DNA of 64,000 nt from Casuarina equisetifolia (lineage: Eukaryota; Streptophyta; Magnoliopsida; Fagales; Casuarinaceae). The stretch covers positions 13,703,583 through 13,767,582 of the forward strand of contig CM052359.1 in assembly GCA_028551475.1 (NCBI GenBank). The letters are read 5' to 3'. A program made the position numbers and the translations under genes. A model generated the notes under the pieces. The model saw nothing but the letters and a program-made list of their open reading frames with translations, was not told the DNA's origin and did not search any database. This document shows, in pieces, positions 25,107 to 36,967 of the stretch (position 1 is its first letter; every line of letters begins with the position of its first letter).

Positions 25107-26743
25107 TGTTGGGTTTATGTCTATCCAAGAAGGGGGGTTGAATTGGATATCTAGAAACTTATTTAATTTTTCAATTCTTCTTAAGTTTTATTTTTGTACG
25201 GAGAACACAACTATACAAGATATCACAATAGTAATGAAGTAACAAATAAAAGAATTAGATCAGATTATTCACACACAAGAATTTCACGGTGGTTCGAAAT
25301 TTTTCACCTACTTCCACCCTCTTCTCCTTCAACTCAAACCGAGTTGAAAACTGCTTTACTTTAAACAAGGAGATCACCTCTCCTTCATCTCACAACTCCT
25401 TAAAAGAAGTTATTTAGCTCACGGTTACAAGGTTAGGTTTATAAAAACTTTAATACATCAAGCTCATTCCTCAAATATATGATATGAGTGAGGATTTAAG
25501 CTTATCAAAGAGCTAATTGAATGTATATAGAGTCAATTCAAGCTTTAATCTTTAAAGCCCCAATTTCACAAATCTAGCATTTCAGATTTATGATAATCTT
25601 TATGTGTAAATAATGTTATGATTAATCTAGCACATAAAAAGATCAATCTATCAAATGATATTCACAAGATAACAAGTTTAGAGAATATCATCGAAGATTT
25701 CCTTTTTCTTCAAACGTTATCGAACACGGTAATAAAAGCAAATCGATAAGGGCTTTTATCTCTTTTGATCAAGTCAGCAAGAATATCTCAGCAAGCTCAA
25801 ATATTTCATTTGAATCTCTCTTTTATAATAGGTACTCGAACCTTGAATAGATTAGGGTTTTGGTTCAAACCTTTTTAAAATCCTTCCATTGAGATTTGAT
25901 GGATATGACATTGTACTAATGCATATGATGATTTTTCAGCAAGATAACCATTCTAACACTCAGTCGCCTCACCATTCTTCCTGTTGGAGCCGTCGTTGTA
26001 GGAGAGAGATCGAGAGGAGAAGTATAGCTCTAGGTCAAAGAATGCGGTTAGGGCTTCAGTCTTTCGATCATAAGAGCTCATGCTCTTATTTGCTTCACAC
26101 GTTGCCATTTTGGATAAGTGACTTGCTCAGAACACTGTCATTTCAAGCTTTGCGAGCTGGCTTCTTTTCACGGGTTGAATAAATCATACAGGCTGAACCT
26201 TTTCATGGGCTGAACAAATCATACGGGCTGAACCTTTTCACGGGCTGAACAAATCATACGGGCTAAACCTTTTCACGGGCTGAACAAATCATACGGGCTG
26301 AACCTTTTCACGGGCTGAACAAATCATATGGGCTGAACATATAGATAAGCTTCATGTATGCATATATAAATATATGGTCGGTCCATCACACTTGTAAATA
26401 CACTAATTCCAAGTATCAAAGTTCCTTTAACATAATCAAGAATGTAAATTAATCTATGAAACAAAATATTCAAAGATTAAATCAAATTGGCTTCATATTT
26501 GACATTTGATAATAAAATGTAGGAACCCAACTACTTTATAATATCATTAATTGATATTATAATTTGTACACCTTTTACTTCCTTTGAGTTTTAATATGTG
26601 CACTTATAATATCATATATTATATCATATATGCAAGTTTAGTATTCTATTTAATATATGTTCAAATAAATGTAATATTCTATCTAACATATATTCAAATA
26701 AAATTTTTCTCAATCAAAATGTACAAGCACATGATTTTCAACA
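25107..26743 (-). repeat. Copia B LTR, left copy (3' LTR of the element)
   Basis: 1637 bp. It aligns with 31991-33544 and carries about five copies of a 35-bp unit (ACGGGCTGAACAAATCATAC followed by GGGCTGAACCTTTTC) at about 26166-26340, against two to three in the other LTR. That accounts for most of the 83-bp length difference. Confidence 0.92.
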
Positions 26744-27735
26744 ATCTCTCCCTTTTTTATGATGACAAAATTTTCATACTGAATCAACTAGCACATGTTA
26801 CTACTCGGATGGTATAGTAATTTCATGAACACGTAAATGCAGTAAGCATAAGCCTATCATTGTTTACATGCATATTCATCAAAGCATTAACATCACAGCA
26901 AGTATAATTTGCATACACATTAGGGTATAAGAGAGTTTATCCCTCGTTCTACACTAAAAGTCAGAAATGGAACATACATGTGCTAGAATGTATTCTCTCC
27001 CTTTTTTTGTTATTAGCAAAAAGAGCATAGCAACATAAGATAATTGTACGAGATGGATAAAAATGAAGAGTATGACAGCAGAGATCTAACCTGGTGCAGA
27101 TGTTTATAGAGTGCTCCCCCTCAAAACAGTAACCGAATACAGAATATGGTAAAACAAATTGCTCACAGAGTTTAAGCAATATCATTAAGCAGACACATAC
27201 CAAGTTCTCTTTGGAGAGTAGAGAACTTATCATGATCCAATGGTTTAGTGAAAATATCAGCAAGTTACTGGTCTGTGCTAACGAATTCAATAGAGATATA
27301 TGATTTTTCAACATGGTCTCGAATGAAGTGATGTCTTATCTCTATATGTTTAGTTTTAAAGTGTTGTACCAAATTTTTAGTGAGATTTATTGCACTAGTA
27401 TTATCACATTTCAATGGAATCTTAGTAAAATAGAGACCATAATCTTCTAATTGCTATTTCATCCATAGAATCTGAGCGCAGCAACTAGCCACATCTATGT
27501 ATTCTGCCTCAGTGGAAGAAAGAGCAACGCTGTTTTGTTTCTTGGAGTGCTAAGAAACCTGCATATGTCCTAAAAATTGACATGTACCACTGGTGCTTTT
27601 TCTATCAATTTTACACCCAACATAGTTAGAATTACTAAATTCATGTAGATCGAACATAATGTCTTTTGAATACCAAATGCCTAATGTGATTGAATCCTTT
27701 AGATACTGAAAAATCTTTTTCACAGCTTTTAAATG
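26744..27735 (-). pseudogene. Copia B purine tract and RNase H remnant
   Basis: The minus frame near 27240-27330 reads VEKSYISIEFVSTDQ, then ADIFTKPLDHDKFS, the conserved end of copia RNase H, with a stop between. Further pieces at about 27430-27560 (AEYIDVASCCAQI-like) are the earlier part. The 117-codon frame at 26961-27314 is another reading frame of the same DNA and not a gene. Confidence 0.75.
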
Positions 27736-28404
27736 TTATTCCTTGGAATTAGATTGAAACCATGCATATAAACAAATACTAAACATGATGTTTGGCCAAG
27801 AAGCAATCAAATATAATAGGGAACCAATCATGCCTCTATACATTTTAGAATCAACACAAACTCCAACGTTGTCATATGATAAAGATGTAGATGTGCTCAT
27901 GAGAGTATTTATTGGTTTAGAATCATGCATGTTGTATTTCTTGAGTAATTCCTTGGTATATTTAGTTTGACTTATGAATATTCCTTTAGGTGTTTGTTTA
28001 ATTTGGAGTCCAAGAAAATAATTTAATTTACCCATCATACTTATCTCAAACTCATGTTTCATAGAATTTGCAAATTGTTCACACATAGCAGAATTTGTAG
28101 AACCAAACACAATATCAGCAACATAGATTTGAACAATCAAAATTTCTTTTCCTTGTGTCTTAATAAACAATGTTTTATCTACTTTTCCTTTTTTAAAATT
28201 TGTATTTAATAGGAAGTTGCTCAGCTTGTCATACCAAGCCCGTGGGGCTTGTTTTAACCTATATAGAGCTTTGGAAAGCTTGAATACATGATCTGGGCAT
28301 GTGGGATCTTCAAATCTAGGTGGTTGTTCTACATAAACCTCTTCCTTAACAACACCATTTAAAAAGACACTTTTCACATCCATTTGAAATAATGTAAAGT
28401 TCAT
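27736..28404 (-). pseudogene. Copia B reverse transcriptase (main open stretch)
   Basis: 222 codons without a stop. It has MDVKSVFLNG, EEVYVEQPP, LYRLKQAPRAWYDKL, then the active-site block IYVADIVFGSTN and a GKLNYFLGLQI segment, all in copia order. The catalytic YVDD reads YVAD, which removes an essential aspartate. The N-terminal part of RT continues upstream to about 28570 after a stop codon (WVFRNKLDECG piece). Confidence 0.93.
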
Positions 28405-28699
28405 ATATTAAGAAAAAGCAAGCAACATCCGAATAGCTTCTAATCTAGTTACAAGAGCAAACATTTCATTATAGTCAATTCCTTCTTCTTGACTATATCC
28501 TTGTGCTACCATTTTGGCTTTGTTTCTTGTAATGATCCCACACTCATCTAATTTATTTCTGAACACCCATTTGGTTCCTATGACTGAATGGTTTTGTTAT
28601 CTTGGAACTAATTTCCAGACTTTACTCATTTCGAATTGATTTAGTTCTTTTTGCATAGCAAGAAACTAGCTCTCATCTTCAAAAGCTTCATTTACTTTC

Positions 28700-29590
28700 T
28701 TTGGCTCTATTTGAGACAAGAAGACTTGATGTTCACATGTGTTATGATATTTAGATTGTGTGCTTACACTATTTATAGGATTTCCTAGAATATGTTATTG
28801 ATCTACTTCATTTCTTACTCTAGGGAAGGTAAATTCCCTATAGTCTAACTCCTCCTCAACGGATGTATATTTTTCATTTTCATTTTGTTCCGTGGAGTTT
28901 AGATTAGAATCATCCTTGAATTTTACATGAATAGATTCTTCAACAACTAGAGTTCTCTTATTAAAAACTCTATATGCTTTGTTGGTCTAAGAATAACTTA
29001 GAAATATGGCCTCATCACTCTTAGAGTCAAATTTTTCAAGTGACTCTTTTCCATGGTTTAAAACAAAGCACTAACTTTCAAACACGTGGAAGTAGGATAT
29101 GTTGGGTTTTCTACCAAATAATAGCTCAAACAGAGTCTTCTTCAAGACTGGTCTTAAGAATGCTCTATTTGAAATGTAGCAAGCTGTACTTACAGCTTCT
29201 CCCCAAAAGTGTTTAGGAAGATTGTATTCACACATCATGGTTCTAACCATTTCTCAGAGTGTCCTATTTTTACTTTCTACAACACCATTTTGTTAAGGTG
29301 TCCTAGGTGCTGAAAAATTGTGAGAGATGTCATTCTTGGAATAGAATTTCTCAAAAAGACAATTTCAAACTCACCACCATGATTTGTCCAATCTTAACAA
29401 TGGTAAGATCATTTTCATTTTGGACCATTTTAGAGAAATCAACAAATTTCTCAAATGCTTCATCTTTCCTAGCAAGTAGATATACCTAGGTATATCTAGT
29501 GTAATCATCTATTATGACTAAGGCATAATACTTTCCATTCATAGTGGTTGTCCTTAAAGGACCAAACAAATCCATATGTATCATTTCTAA
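28700..29590 (-). pseudogene. Copia B integrase core remnant
   Basis: Minus-strand pieces FWGEAVSTACYISNRAF, then ELLFGRKPNISYFHVFE and EKFDSKSDEAIFLSYS are recognisable copia integrase C-terminal parts, separated by stops. The first half (catalytic core) is degraded. Confidence 0.75.
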
Positions 29591-29596
29591 TGGTCT

Positions 29597-29947
29597 TCAG
29601 GTAGACACCATTAATTTTGGTTTAAAACTACTTTGAGTATGTTTCCTTTTCACACAAGCATTACATAATTGATCTTTATCAAATGTGAGCTTTGGTAGTC
29701 CTCTAGCTAGGCTGTTCTTGGATAATTTTTCTAATAATCCTAGACTAGCATGACCAAGTTTTCTATGCCACAGCCAAGCATCAACACTTTTACTAACAAT
29801 CAAGCATGTTTGTTTATTTGTCAACTCACTAAGATCAAGCACATAGATGTTATCTTTTCTTTTCCCAATAATTCTTACATTATTTTCCAAATTTTCAACA
29901 AGACAAAGTTCTTTCACAAATTTGATTTTGAAGTTATTATCACACAA
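29597..29947 (-). pseudogene. Copia B gag-pre-integrase (HHCC zinc-binding) region
   Basis: 116 codons open. WLWHRKLGHASLGLLEKLSK followed by LCNACVKRKHTQSSF gives the H-x-H...C-x2-C zinc ligands of the integrase N-terminus. Confidence 0.88.
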
Positions 29948-29973
29948 TTGACTTATACTTAGGAGATTAAATT

Positions 29974-30213
29974 TTAATTCATTAACATACAGTACATCAA
30001 ATATGAGAAGGATTTCGGGTTACCTATGGTGCATACACCTTTAATCCTTCCTTTGGAGTTATCTCCAAAAGATACTGTACCTCTGGACTTTAACTCAAGT
30101 GTTGAGAAGACCTCCATCATCCCAGTCATATGATGGGAACAACCACTGTCTAGAATCCACAACTCTTTGTGCTTCTTCTTGTCTATGTTCTTGCTCATAT
30201 CCTGTAGAAACAA
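29974..30213 (-). pseudogene. Copia B aspartic protease region
   Basis: ELWILDSGCSHHMTG carries the intact D-S-G catalytic triad of copia proteases. The frame overlaps the end of the gag frame, and a frame change separates the two. Confidence 0.85.
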
Positions 30214-31140
30214 AAATTTTTGTTGAAGATTTTAGTACCCTTTTCTCTTTGGGTCCATGAGTGTTAGTTTCTAATATATTTATCATCTTCTTAGGCATCC
30301 AAACTTTTATGATCTTATATGTTCTTCTAAGTCTAACTGGACATGTATCGAATGAATGACCAACATATTCGTAGTAAGAACATTTATGATGTAGCAAGAA
30401 TCCACAATCCTTATTATCAAAGAGATTTGTAGGTGTTTCTATATTTTTTAAGGAATTGTATCCTATACAAGCTTTATTGTATACACCTTTTTGTGATTTT
30501 AATATATTATTTAACAAGTTATTGCCTTTTGTAAACTTGTGCAATAATATATTCGTTTCATCCAGCTTCATTTGAATTTTAAATTTCTCTTTTTCTAACT
30601 CTAGAATTTTCATGTTTAGTTTTTCTATGTCAAGGTCACATACCAATTTTTTTGATACATCAACATACTTATTTTTTGAATGAGAGCAAGTATTAATCAA
30701 AGAGCATGTATCAATTTCAAAAGAATTATTCTCAGAAGTATTTTCATGCACACAAGTCATTGATAATGCCATGTCAGATTTATCCTTTTCAGTTTTAGCT
30801 TTTACAAATTTATATTTACCCTTCATCTTCTTATATTTTTCTTTCATTTTTGTTGCATACTCAACCAGATCAAAAAAAGTAGTTTCAATGTCACCACTTA
30901 TATTTGTTTCAAGTTCAGAATCACTTACCTCGAGTTCTTCTTCTATTGTTGTATTCGTAGTTAAGCAAAGATGAGCTACTTCTTCTTGTTCTTCTTCATC
31001 TGATGAGGAGCTCTCATCATCCCAGGCAACAATCATTACCTTATTCTTTCCTTTATTATTCTTGTTCTTGAGTAAGGGACAATCGGCTTTGATATGTCCA
31101 GGCTTTCTATACTCATAGCATAAGTTATCCCTAGATTTAT
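30095..31140 (-). pseudogene. Copia B gag, C-terminal half
   Basis: A long frame (313 codons, 31036-30095) starts with WDDESSSSDEEEQEE and holds a Lys/Glu-rich coiled-coil-like region. Immediately upstream a zinc knuckle reads CYEYRKPGHIKADCP; its second cysteine is tyrosine. A second knuckle-like element, CSYYEYVGHSFDTCP, shows the same kind of loss. Both zinc sites are thus likely non-functional. Confidence 0.8.
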
Positions 31141-31246
31141 ATGCTTCATTTCTTCTAGGTTGTCCTTTATTTCTTCCTAGACCTTTTTAAAGATATTTTC
31201 TAAATCTTCTAGCTATTAGAGCAATCTCATCATTTTTTGACTCAAC

Positions 31247-31930
31247 CTATTCAGTCTTCTCTATTTCTACTTTTAAAGCAAGTGACCTTCTATTCTCTTG
31301 TTCCTTAACTCTCCTCATTAATTGCATTTCATGAGTCTTTAGTGATCCTAGTAAATCATCTAAGGTTAGACTATCTAGATCATGTGCTTCTTTTATGGCC
31401 ATTTTCTTAGGATCACAGCTCTCGAGTAGAGACATTAGCATTTTTCTAACCATTTCTTCATTTGTGTAAGTCTTTCCTAGCAACCTAAGTTCAGATATTA
31501 TTTCTGTAAATCTACCAAACATGTCACTAATAGTTTCAGATTCAAGCATAGTAAACAATTCATAGTCATGAGTGAGCATGGTTATCTTAGATGACTTAAC
31601 TTTCTTTGTACCTTCGAATATGACTTCTAATTTATCCCATATTTCCTTACCTGTGAGGCAAGATGACATCTTATTAAATTCATGAGCTTTCAACCCACTA
31701 TAAATCATGTTCATAGCTTTAGCATTTATTCCTATGATTTTAGCTTCATTTTTACTCCATTCATCAGTTTCAGACAGAGTAATACCCTTTTTGATTATCT
31801 ACCAAGCTTTAGGGTCTTGACCGACTATGAAGACTTGCATGAGTTGCTTTCAATGTCTATAATTTATCTCATTAAACAAAGGTGGTTTGTTATACCCCAT
31901 AACCGCTAGTCCTTTCTCCATAGCCATGTA
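31247..31930 (-). pseudogene. Copia B gag, N-terminal (UBN2-type) part
   Basis: 155 codons (31714-31247) match the plant copia gag domain: TGKEIWDKLEVIFEGT, the TIS.MF.RF.EI..EL..LGK block and a DLDSLTLDDLLGSLKTHE tail. The start region (MEKGLAVMGYNKPPLF at about 31925) lies upstream after two stops. Confidence 0.85.
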
Positions 31931-31990
31931 AATGGATCTACTTTAGGATGTTAAGCCTTTGAATTAGAGAACCTGGCTCTAGATGCCAAT

Positions 31991-33544
31991 TGTTGGGTTT
32001 ATGGCTATCCAAGAAAGGGGGGTTGAATTGGATATCTAGAAATTTATTTAATTTTTCAATTCTTCCTAAGTTTTGTTTCTATATGGAGAACACAACTATA
32101 CAAGATATCACAATAGTAATGAAGTAACAAATAAAAGAATTAGATCAGATTATTCACACACAAGAATTTCATGGTGGTTCGGCACTTTTCACCTATTTCC
32201 ACCCTCTTCTCCTTCAACTCAAACTAAGTTGAAATATGTTTTACTTCAAACAAGGAGAGCACCTCTCCTTTACCTCACAACTCTCAAAAGGAGTTATTTA
32301 GCTCATGATTACAAGGTTAGATTTACAAAAACCTTAATACATCAAGCTCATTCCTCAAATATATGATATGAGTGAGGATTTAAGTTTATTAGAGAGCTAA
32401 TTTAATGTATATAGAGCCAATTCAAGCTTTAATCTCGAAAGCCCCAATTTCACAAATCTAGCGTTTCGGATTTACAATAATCTTTATGTGTAAATAATGT
32501 TATGATTAATCTAACACATACAAAGATCAATCTATCAAATGATATTCACAAGATAACAAGTTTAGAAAATATCACTGAAGATTTCCTTTTTCTTCAAATG
32601 TTACAAAATACGGTAATAAGAGCAAATCGATGAGGGCTTTTATCTCTTTTGATCAAGTCAGCAAGAATATATCTCAGCAAGCTCAAATATTTCATCCGAA
32701 TCTCCCTTTTATAGCAGGTACTCGAACCTTGAACATATTAAGGTTTCGGTTCAAACCTTTTTAAAATCCTTCCATTGAGATTTGATGGATATGACGTTGT
32801 ACTTGATGCATATGATGATTTTTCAGCATGATAACTGTTCTGACACTTAGTCGCCTCACCATTCTTCCTGTTGGAGCCGTCATTGCAGGAGAGAGATCGA
32901 GAGGAAAAGTATAGCTCTAGGTTGAAGAATGTGGCTAGGGCTTCAAGCTTTTGATCATAAGAGCTTATGCTTTTATTTACTTCACACACTGCCGTTTTGG
33001 ATAAATGACTCACTCAAAACGTTGCCGTTTCAAGCTTCGTGGGCTGGCCTTTTTTCACGGGCTGAATAAATCATATGGGTTGAACAAATCATATAGGCTA
33101 AACCTTTTCATGGGCTGAACAAATCATACAGGCTAAACATATAGATAAGCTTCATGTATCCATATATAAATATATAGTCGGTCCTGTCACACCTGTAAAT
33201 ACACCAATTCCAAGTATCAAAGTTCCTTTAACATAATCAAGAATGTAAATTAATCTATGAAACAAAATATTTAGAGATTAAATCAAATTGGCTTCATATT
33301 TGACATTTGATAATAAAATGTAGGAATCTGACTACTTTATAATATCATTAATTAATATTATCATTTGCACACCTTTTACTTCCTTTGAGTTTTAATATGT
33401 GCAATCATAATCTCATATATTCTCTCATATATGCAAGTATAATATTTTATTTAATATATGTTTAAATAAATGTAATATTCTATTTAACATATATTCAAAT
33501 AAAATTTTTCTCAATCAAAACATACAAACACATGATTTTCAACA
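31991..33544 (-). repeat. Copia B LTR, right copy (5' LTR of the element)
   Basis: 1554 bp, TGTTGGG...TTCAACA, closely matching 25107-26743. The adjoining TTGGCATCTAGAGCC complement on the inner side is the primer site. Confidence 0.92.
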
Positions 33545-34027
33545 TAGATCTGGTATCAACTACCTAAAAAAAAAGAGTAGCGATTTACTAATTTCATGGC
33601 CAAAACTCACAAGCGAGTTGGAAGCCCACTATAGGCCATCCGACTACACAAATTTGTATGTGGAGCTAACAATGCTTTGACAAACAAGCTCGGTCAGAGA
33701 GTATGAAGCACAATACACAACCTTGTTGCTTAACTCAAGAGACATGTCAAAAAAGTAACAAGTAATGTGGTATGTTTACAAACTAAAAGAGGCTAGCAGG
33801 GTAGACGTTTAGATTGTCCAACCATTGACTTTCTCAATAGTAGTGGGAATGGTGAAAATCTATGAAACGAGGCATAATGTTGCAAGAAACATCCAACAAA
33901 TGCAACAAAGGACAAGAGTTGGCAACTTACCAATAGCTTAAACAACACCACATGGAAATAAGGAAAAGATGCACCAACTTACCAATAGCTTAAGGCAACC
34001 TACAAATTCACTCAATCTCTTATACCT
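33545..34027 (+). pseudogene. Gypsy gag, continued after copia B
   Basis: Reading resumes with the right TAGAT copy. The piece contains EAQYTTLLLNSRDMSKK and IYETRHNVARNIQQMQQ, the typical capsid C-terminal region of chromovirus gag, in shifting frames with stops. It ends where the next LTR starts at 34028. Confidence 0.65.
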
Positions 34028-35831
34028 TGTTGGATCTTATAGAAACCTAAGAAGAAGAGGGGGTTTGAATGAATTAGGTTTATCAAAAATTCTTTTTTCT
34101 TTTTTATTTTTCCTATATGAAGCAATTAAGGTAGCAAGTAAGTTATCACACAAGACAAAGACATAGATTTTTGGTAGGTGGTTCGGCTTAAGCCACCTCT
34201 GCACCTACTCCACCTTACTCTAGTAACAACCTACTAAAGTCACTCTCTAGTCAATTAACAAATTGATTACAAGGGAGAACCACTCCCCCAATCCTAGTTA
34301 TATATTCTCTCCTCAAGAATTTCAACAATGAGTATCAGTTAAATACAAATTTTGAATTCATTTTTTGTAAGATATGAATTTAAGTTCAGAAGTTTCAAAG
34401 AAGTGCTAGAAACTTAATACATAATGATATGGACAAAAGCCCCAAATTCACATGAACCCTAGCACTATTCGTTTGTATGAAATCAACTCAAATAGGATAT
34501 GAATCAAAGAGCAATCTAATTTCCTAACAAGTGTATCAAAGTAGTAATAAGCTTAAAGTAGAATCACCGAAATGTAGAACCAATTTTGTAAGCTTGAAGA
34601 GCTTATGAAAAGAGTATGATTTGTTGTAAACAAGCTTGCTTTCTTTATAATTTTCAAACCAACCAAATAACAATAAGTTGATGCTTTTAAAAATAACCTC
34701 AAAGCATTTGACTTTTCACCTCTAAAGAGCTATTTTGACACCTCTAAAACACATCATTGCTTCTTCCCGTTGGAGCCTTGATTTTTGTCTTCTCTCTTTT
34801 CATTTTGAGCTGTTAAAAGAGGAAAAAGGTAGAGCTACATTCTATCTTTAAAACCATTCAAAATCATTCTCCAAAATGCCATTGTTTCATCCATAACTTT
34901 AGCTATTAAATCGGAGCTTCATGGACCAAAAAATGGGTTAACTTGTGTCTCATTTAAATCTTCATCCAATCTCTTCAATCTTGAAGCAAAATGTTGTAGG
35001 TGCTTCATAAATTGATAGATTAATTTCTTATTTACAAAAGCCCCATGATTTCAACTTTAGAAACTCTTTAATTTTCTTCCAATTTCTTTTTTAAGTAGTT
35101 AGGTCACAAACTATGAAGAACACCTTAATCTTTTAAAATTAATCTTCTTTGAGTAATGGGTTTTTTATTTTTCTTCACAAAAATGTTCCTCTCTCTGTTA
35201 GCTTTCCAATGAAACCTTTTTCAGCTTGAATAGAGCAATTTCTAATGGTTAATTTTACTTGCAAGTTATGGTCATTTTGGGCATTTTTAGGTCGCGGGCG
35301 TGAACAAGCTTCATAGGTCATTTAACTCGACTAGGTTGTGTATCTTTGGATTAGGTCGTGCGTCTAGTTGGGCCACACGTCTCTGGACTAGGTCACGTGC
35401 ACGTAGGCTTCCTCTAGATTGGGTCACGCAATTGATTAGGTCGTGTGCCTTTGGGTCAAGCAAGAAACATGCCATAGCTCTAGGTCTAGATTGTGCAAGC
35501 TCACTAGGTCGCACACTATGTTGTAGACTGGGCTTGCACAAACATGGCTTCTTACTCAAGTTGCACCTTAAAAATGTCTAACATTAATTTAAAATAAATA
35601 ACCATTTATTTAACTTTTGATTTTCATATTACAATTATAATATTTATCAAAGCCAATCATAATGTCATTTATATTTAATCATTAAAATATATTCCAACAT
35701 TACTATTCTTATAAAAACCTATTAAATAATCAAACAATGATTTTAATCATAATATTATCATATTATAATTCCTATTTTTATCATCATCAAAATGTTAATA
35801 TATTCTAATAACATTAAAATATATTCTAACA
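34028..35831 (-). mobile_element. Copia-type solo LTR (about 1.8 kb) inside the gypsy element
   Basis: It starts TGTTGGATCTTATAGAAACC and ends ATTCTAACA. The start resembles that of the copia B LTR (a TGTTGG...AAG...GGGGGTTTGAAT pattern), so it is probably a minus-oriented SIRE-type solo LTR. Flanks are TACCT and CACTT, which do not match, so a deletion or later exchange may have removed one side. A 93-codon frame inside (35300-35581) is not a gene. Confidence 0.6.
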
Positions 35832-35835
35832 CACT

Positions 35836-36444
35836 TGATGTGAATATGGTGGCAAACTTCAGTGAGCTCCATATAGGGTTATGAGTATTCATTTTTTTTT
35901 TATGGGTTTTGGGATTTTTTCTCATGAGGAAGGTTGTGTTTGGGTAGGAAAAAAGGAAAGGATGAAAATAAAATATTGCCAAGATAAACTACGAGACATA
36001 AAGGTGGTGCCACCAATCAAGGAGGTGCTCCACCTCTAATTTTGGACAAAAATCAAATAAAGGAATGAAAAGTTGAAACATAAAATTAAGGCTTTTTTAT
36101 TCTTTATAGAAAAAAAAGTCTGCTTACAACTAAAATGATTCTTTCTTTAAATTGGTAGCTAAACCTAACTATAAGGATCTTAACAAATTAGAGATCTTGA
36201 CAATTAAGGAAACGTAAACAAAGAAATAATTGCTAACATTAAAGAAACCTTAGAAAATTAAGGATAAAAAATTTAAAGAAAACCTTAAAGAATAACTAAG
36301 GGAATCCTAAACAAATTAGAATTCTTAGATAATTTCTAAGATGCCCTTCAAGCTTGGGCTTATGGGACCATTGGATCATAGTGTGGACTTTCAACTCTTT
36401 GATGGGGAACTCATAACATTGGACCTTGAGTGCATCCATATTAG
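35836..36444 (-). mobile_element. Minus-oriented LTR fragment of the TGATG...CATCA family
   Basis: Over its length it parallels 56678-57432: TGATGTGAATATGGTGG at the left, the GGTAGCTAAACCTAA segment, and a right end with GGGCTTATGGGACCATTGG, GTGGACTTTCAACTC and GTGCATCC. The right terminus is eroded and no target duplication was seen. It lies directly against the copia-type solo LTR. Confidence 0.75.
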
Positions 36445-36967
36445 AACTAAAGAAATGAAAGGGAGGAATGTTGTTGCAATTAATAGTAGTCATGTTGCCC
36501 AACCAAACTTAGGTCATGGAAAGGAGTTAGAGCAGCTTATAGTCAAATATCCAAATATCTTCTAGGAACCTTGAGGACTTCCTCTAAGCAAGAACACTAG
36601 ACCACAAGATTAAGGTAAAGGGAGCCAATAGTTGTCAAGCCATACAAGTATTTGGTTTTTCAAAAAAATGAGATAAAAAACTAATTCATTAATTGTTATC
36701 CATAGAAGTTATTTGTCCAAGTTAAAGCTTTTTTTTCTGCACCAATATTGCTAGTAAGGAAGAAGGATCACTTTTGGCGAATGTGTGTGGATTTTGGGCT
36801 TTGAATCAATAGATGGTGAGAGACAACTATCTTATGCCAATTATTGATGAACTAATAGACAAACTACAAGGTAGGAAGGTGTTCACATGATTGGATCTAG
36901 GTATAGGCTACCACCAGGTGTGCATGAAGCCAAGGGATGTAAAAATAACAACATTCTTAATGTATAA
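36445..36967 (+). pseudogene. Gypsy reverse transcriptase, N-terminal part
   Basis: The frame carries ELEQLIVKYPNIF, a GLPLSKNTRP-like piece and then, after stops and frame changes, LLVRKKDHFWRMCVDF and LDLGIGYHQVCMKPRDVKIT. These are the standard gypsy RT blocks before the catalytic centre. Interrupted at 36967 by a solo LTR. Confidence 0.85.

Larger units (their letters stand above)
25107..33544 (-). mobile_element. Ty1/copia element (copia B, SIRE/Maximus-like), complete but inactive, inserted in gypsy gag
   Basis: It is bounded by a perfect 5-bp duplication TAGAT (25102-25106, 33545-33549). The LTRs are 25107-26743 and 31991-33544, both TGTTGG...CAACA. The primer site lies inside the right LTR (31968-31990; complement carries TTGGCATCTAGAGCC) and the purine tract inside the left LTR (26747-26764), so the element reads on the minus strand. 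Domains in order: gag (31930-30095), protease (30213), gag-pre-integrase (29947-29597), integrase (29590-28700), RT (28570-27736), RNase H (27735-27230). All are broken by stops, yet domain order is complete. Long LTRs and the aspartate-rich SSSSDEEE segment fit the SIRE/Maximus lineage; that placement is my inference. Confidence 0.92.

Noticed and set aside
26961-27314. 117-codon minus frame
   Set aside because: A shifted reading of copia B RNase H, whose real landmarks lie in another frame.
35300-35581. 93-codon plus frame
   Set aside because: Lies in the non-coding copia-type solo LTR and has a chance, Arg/Leu-rich composition.
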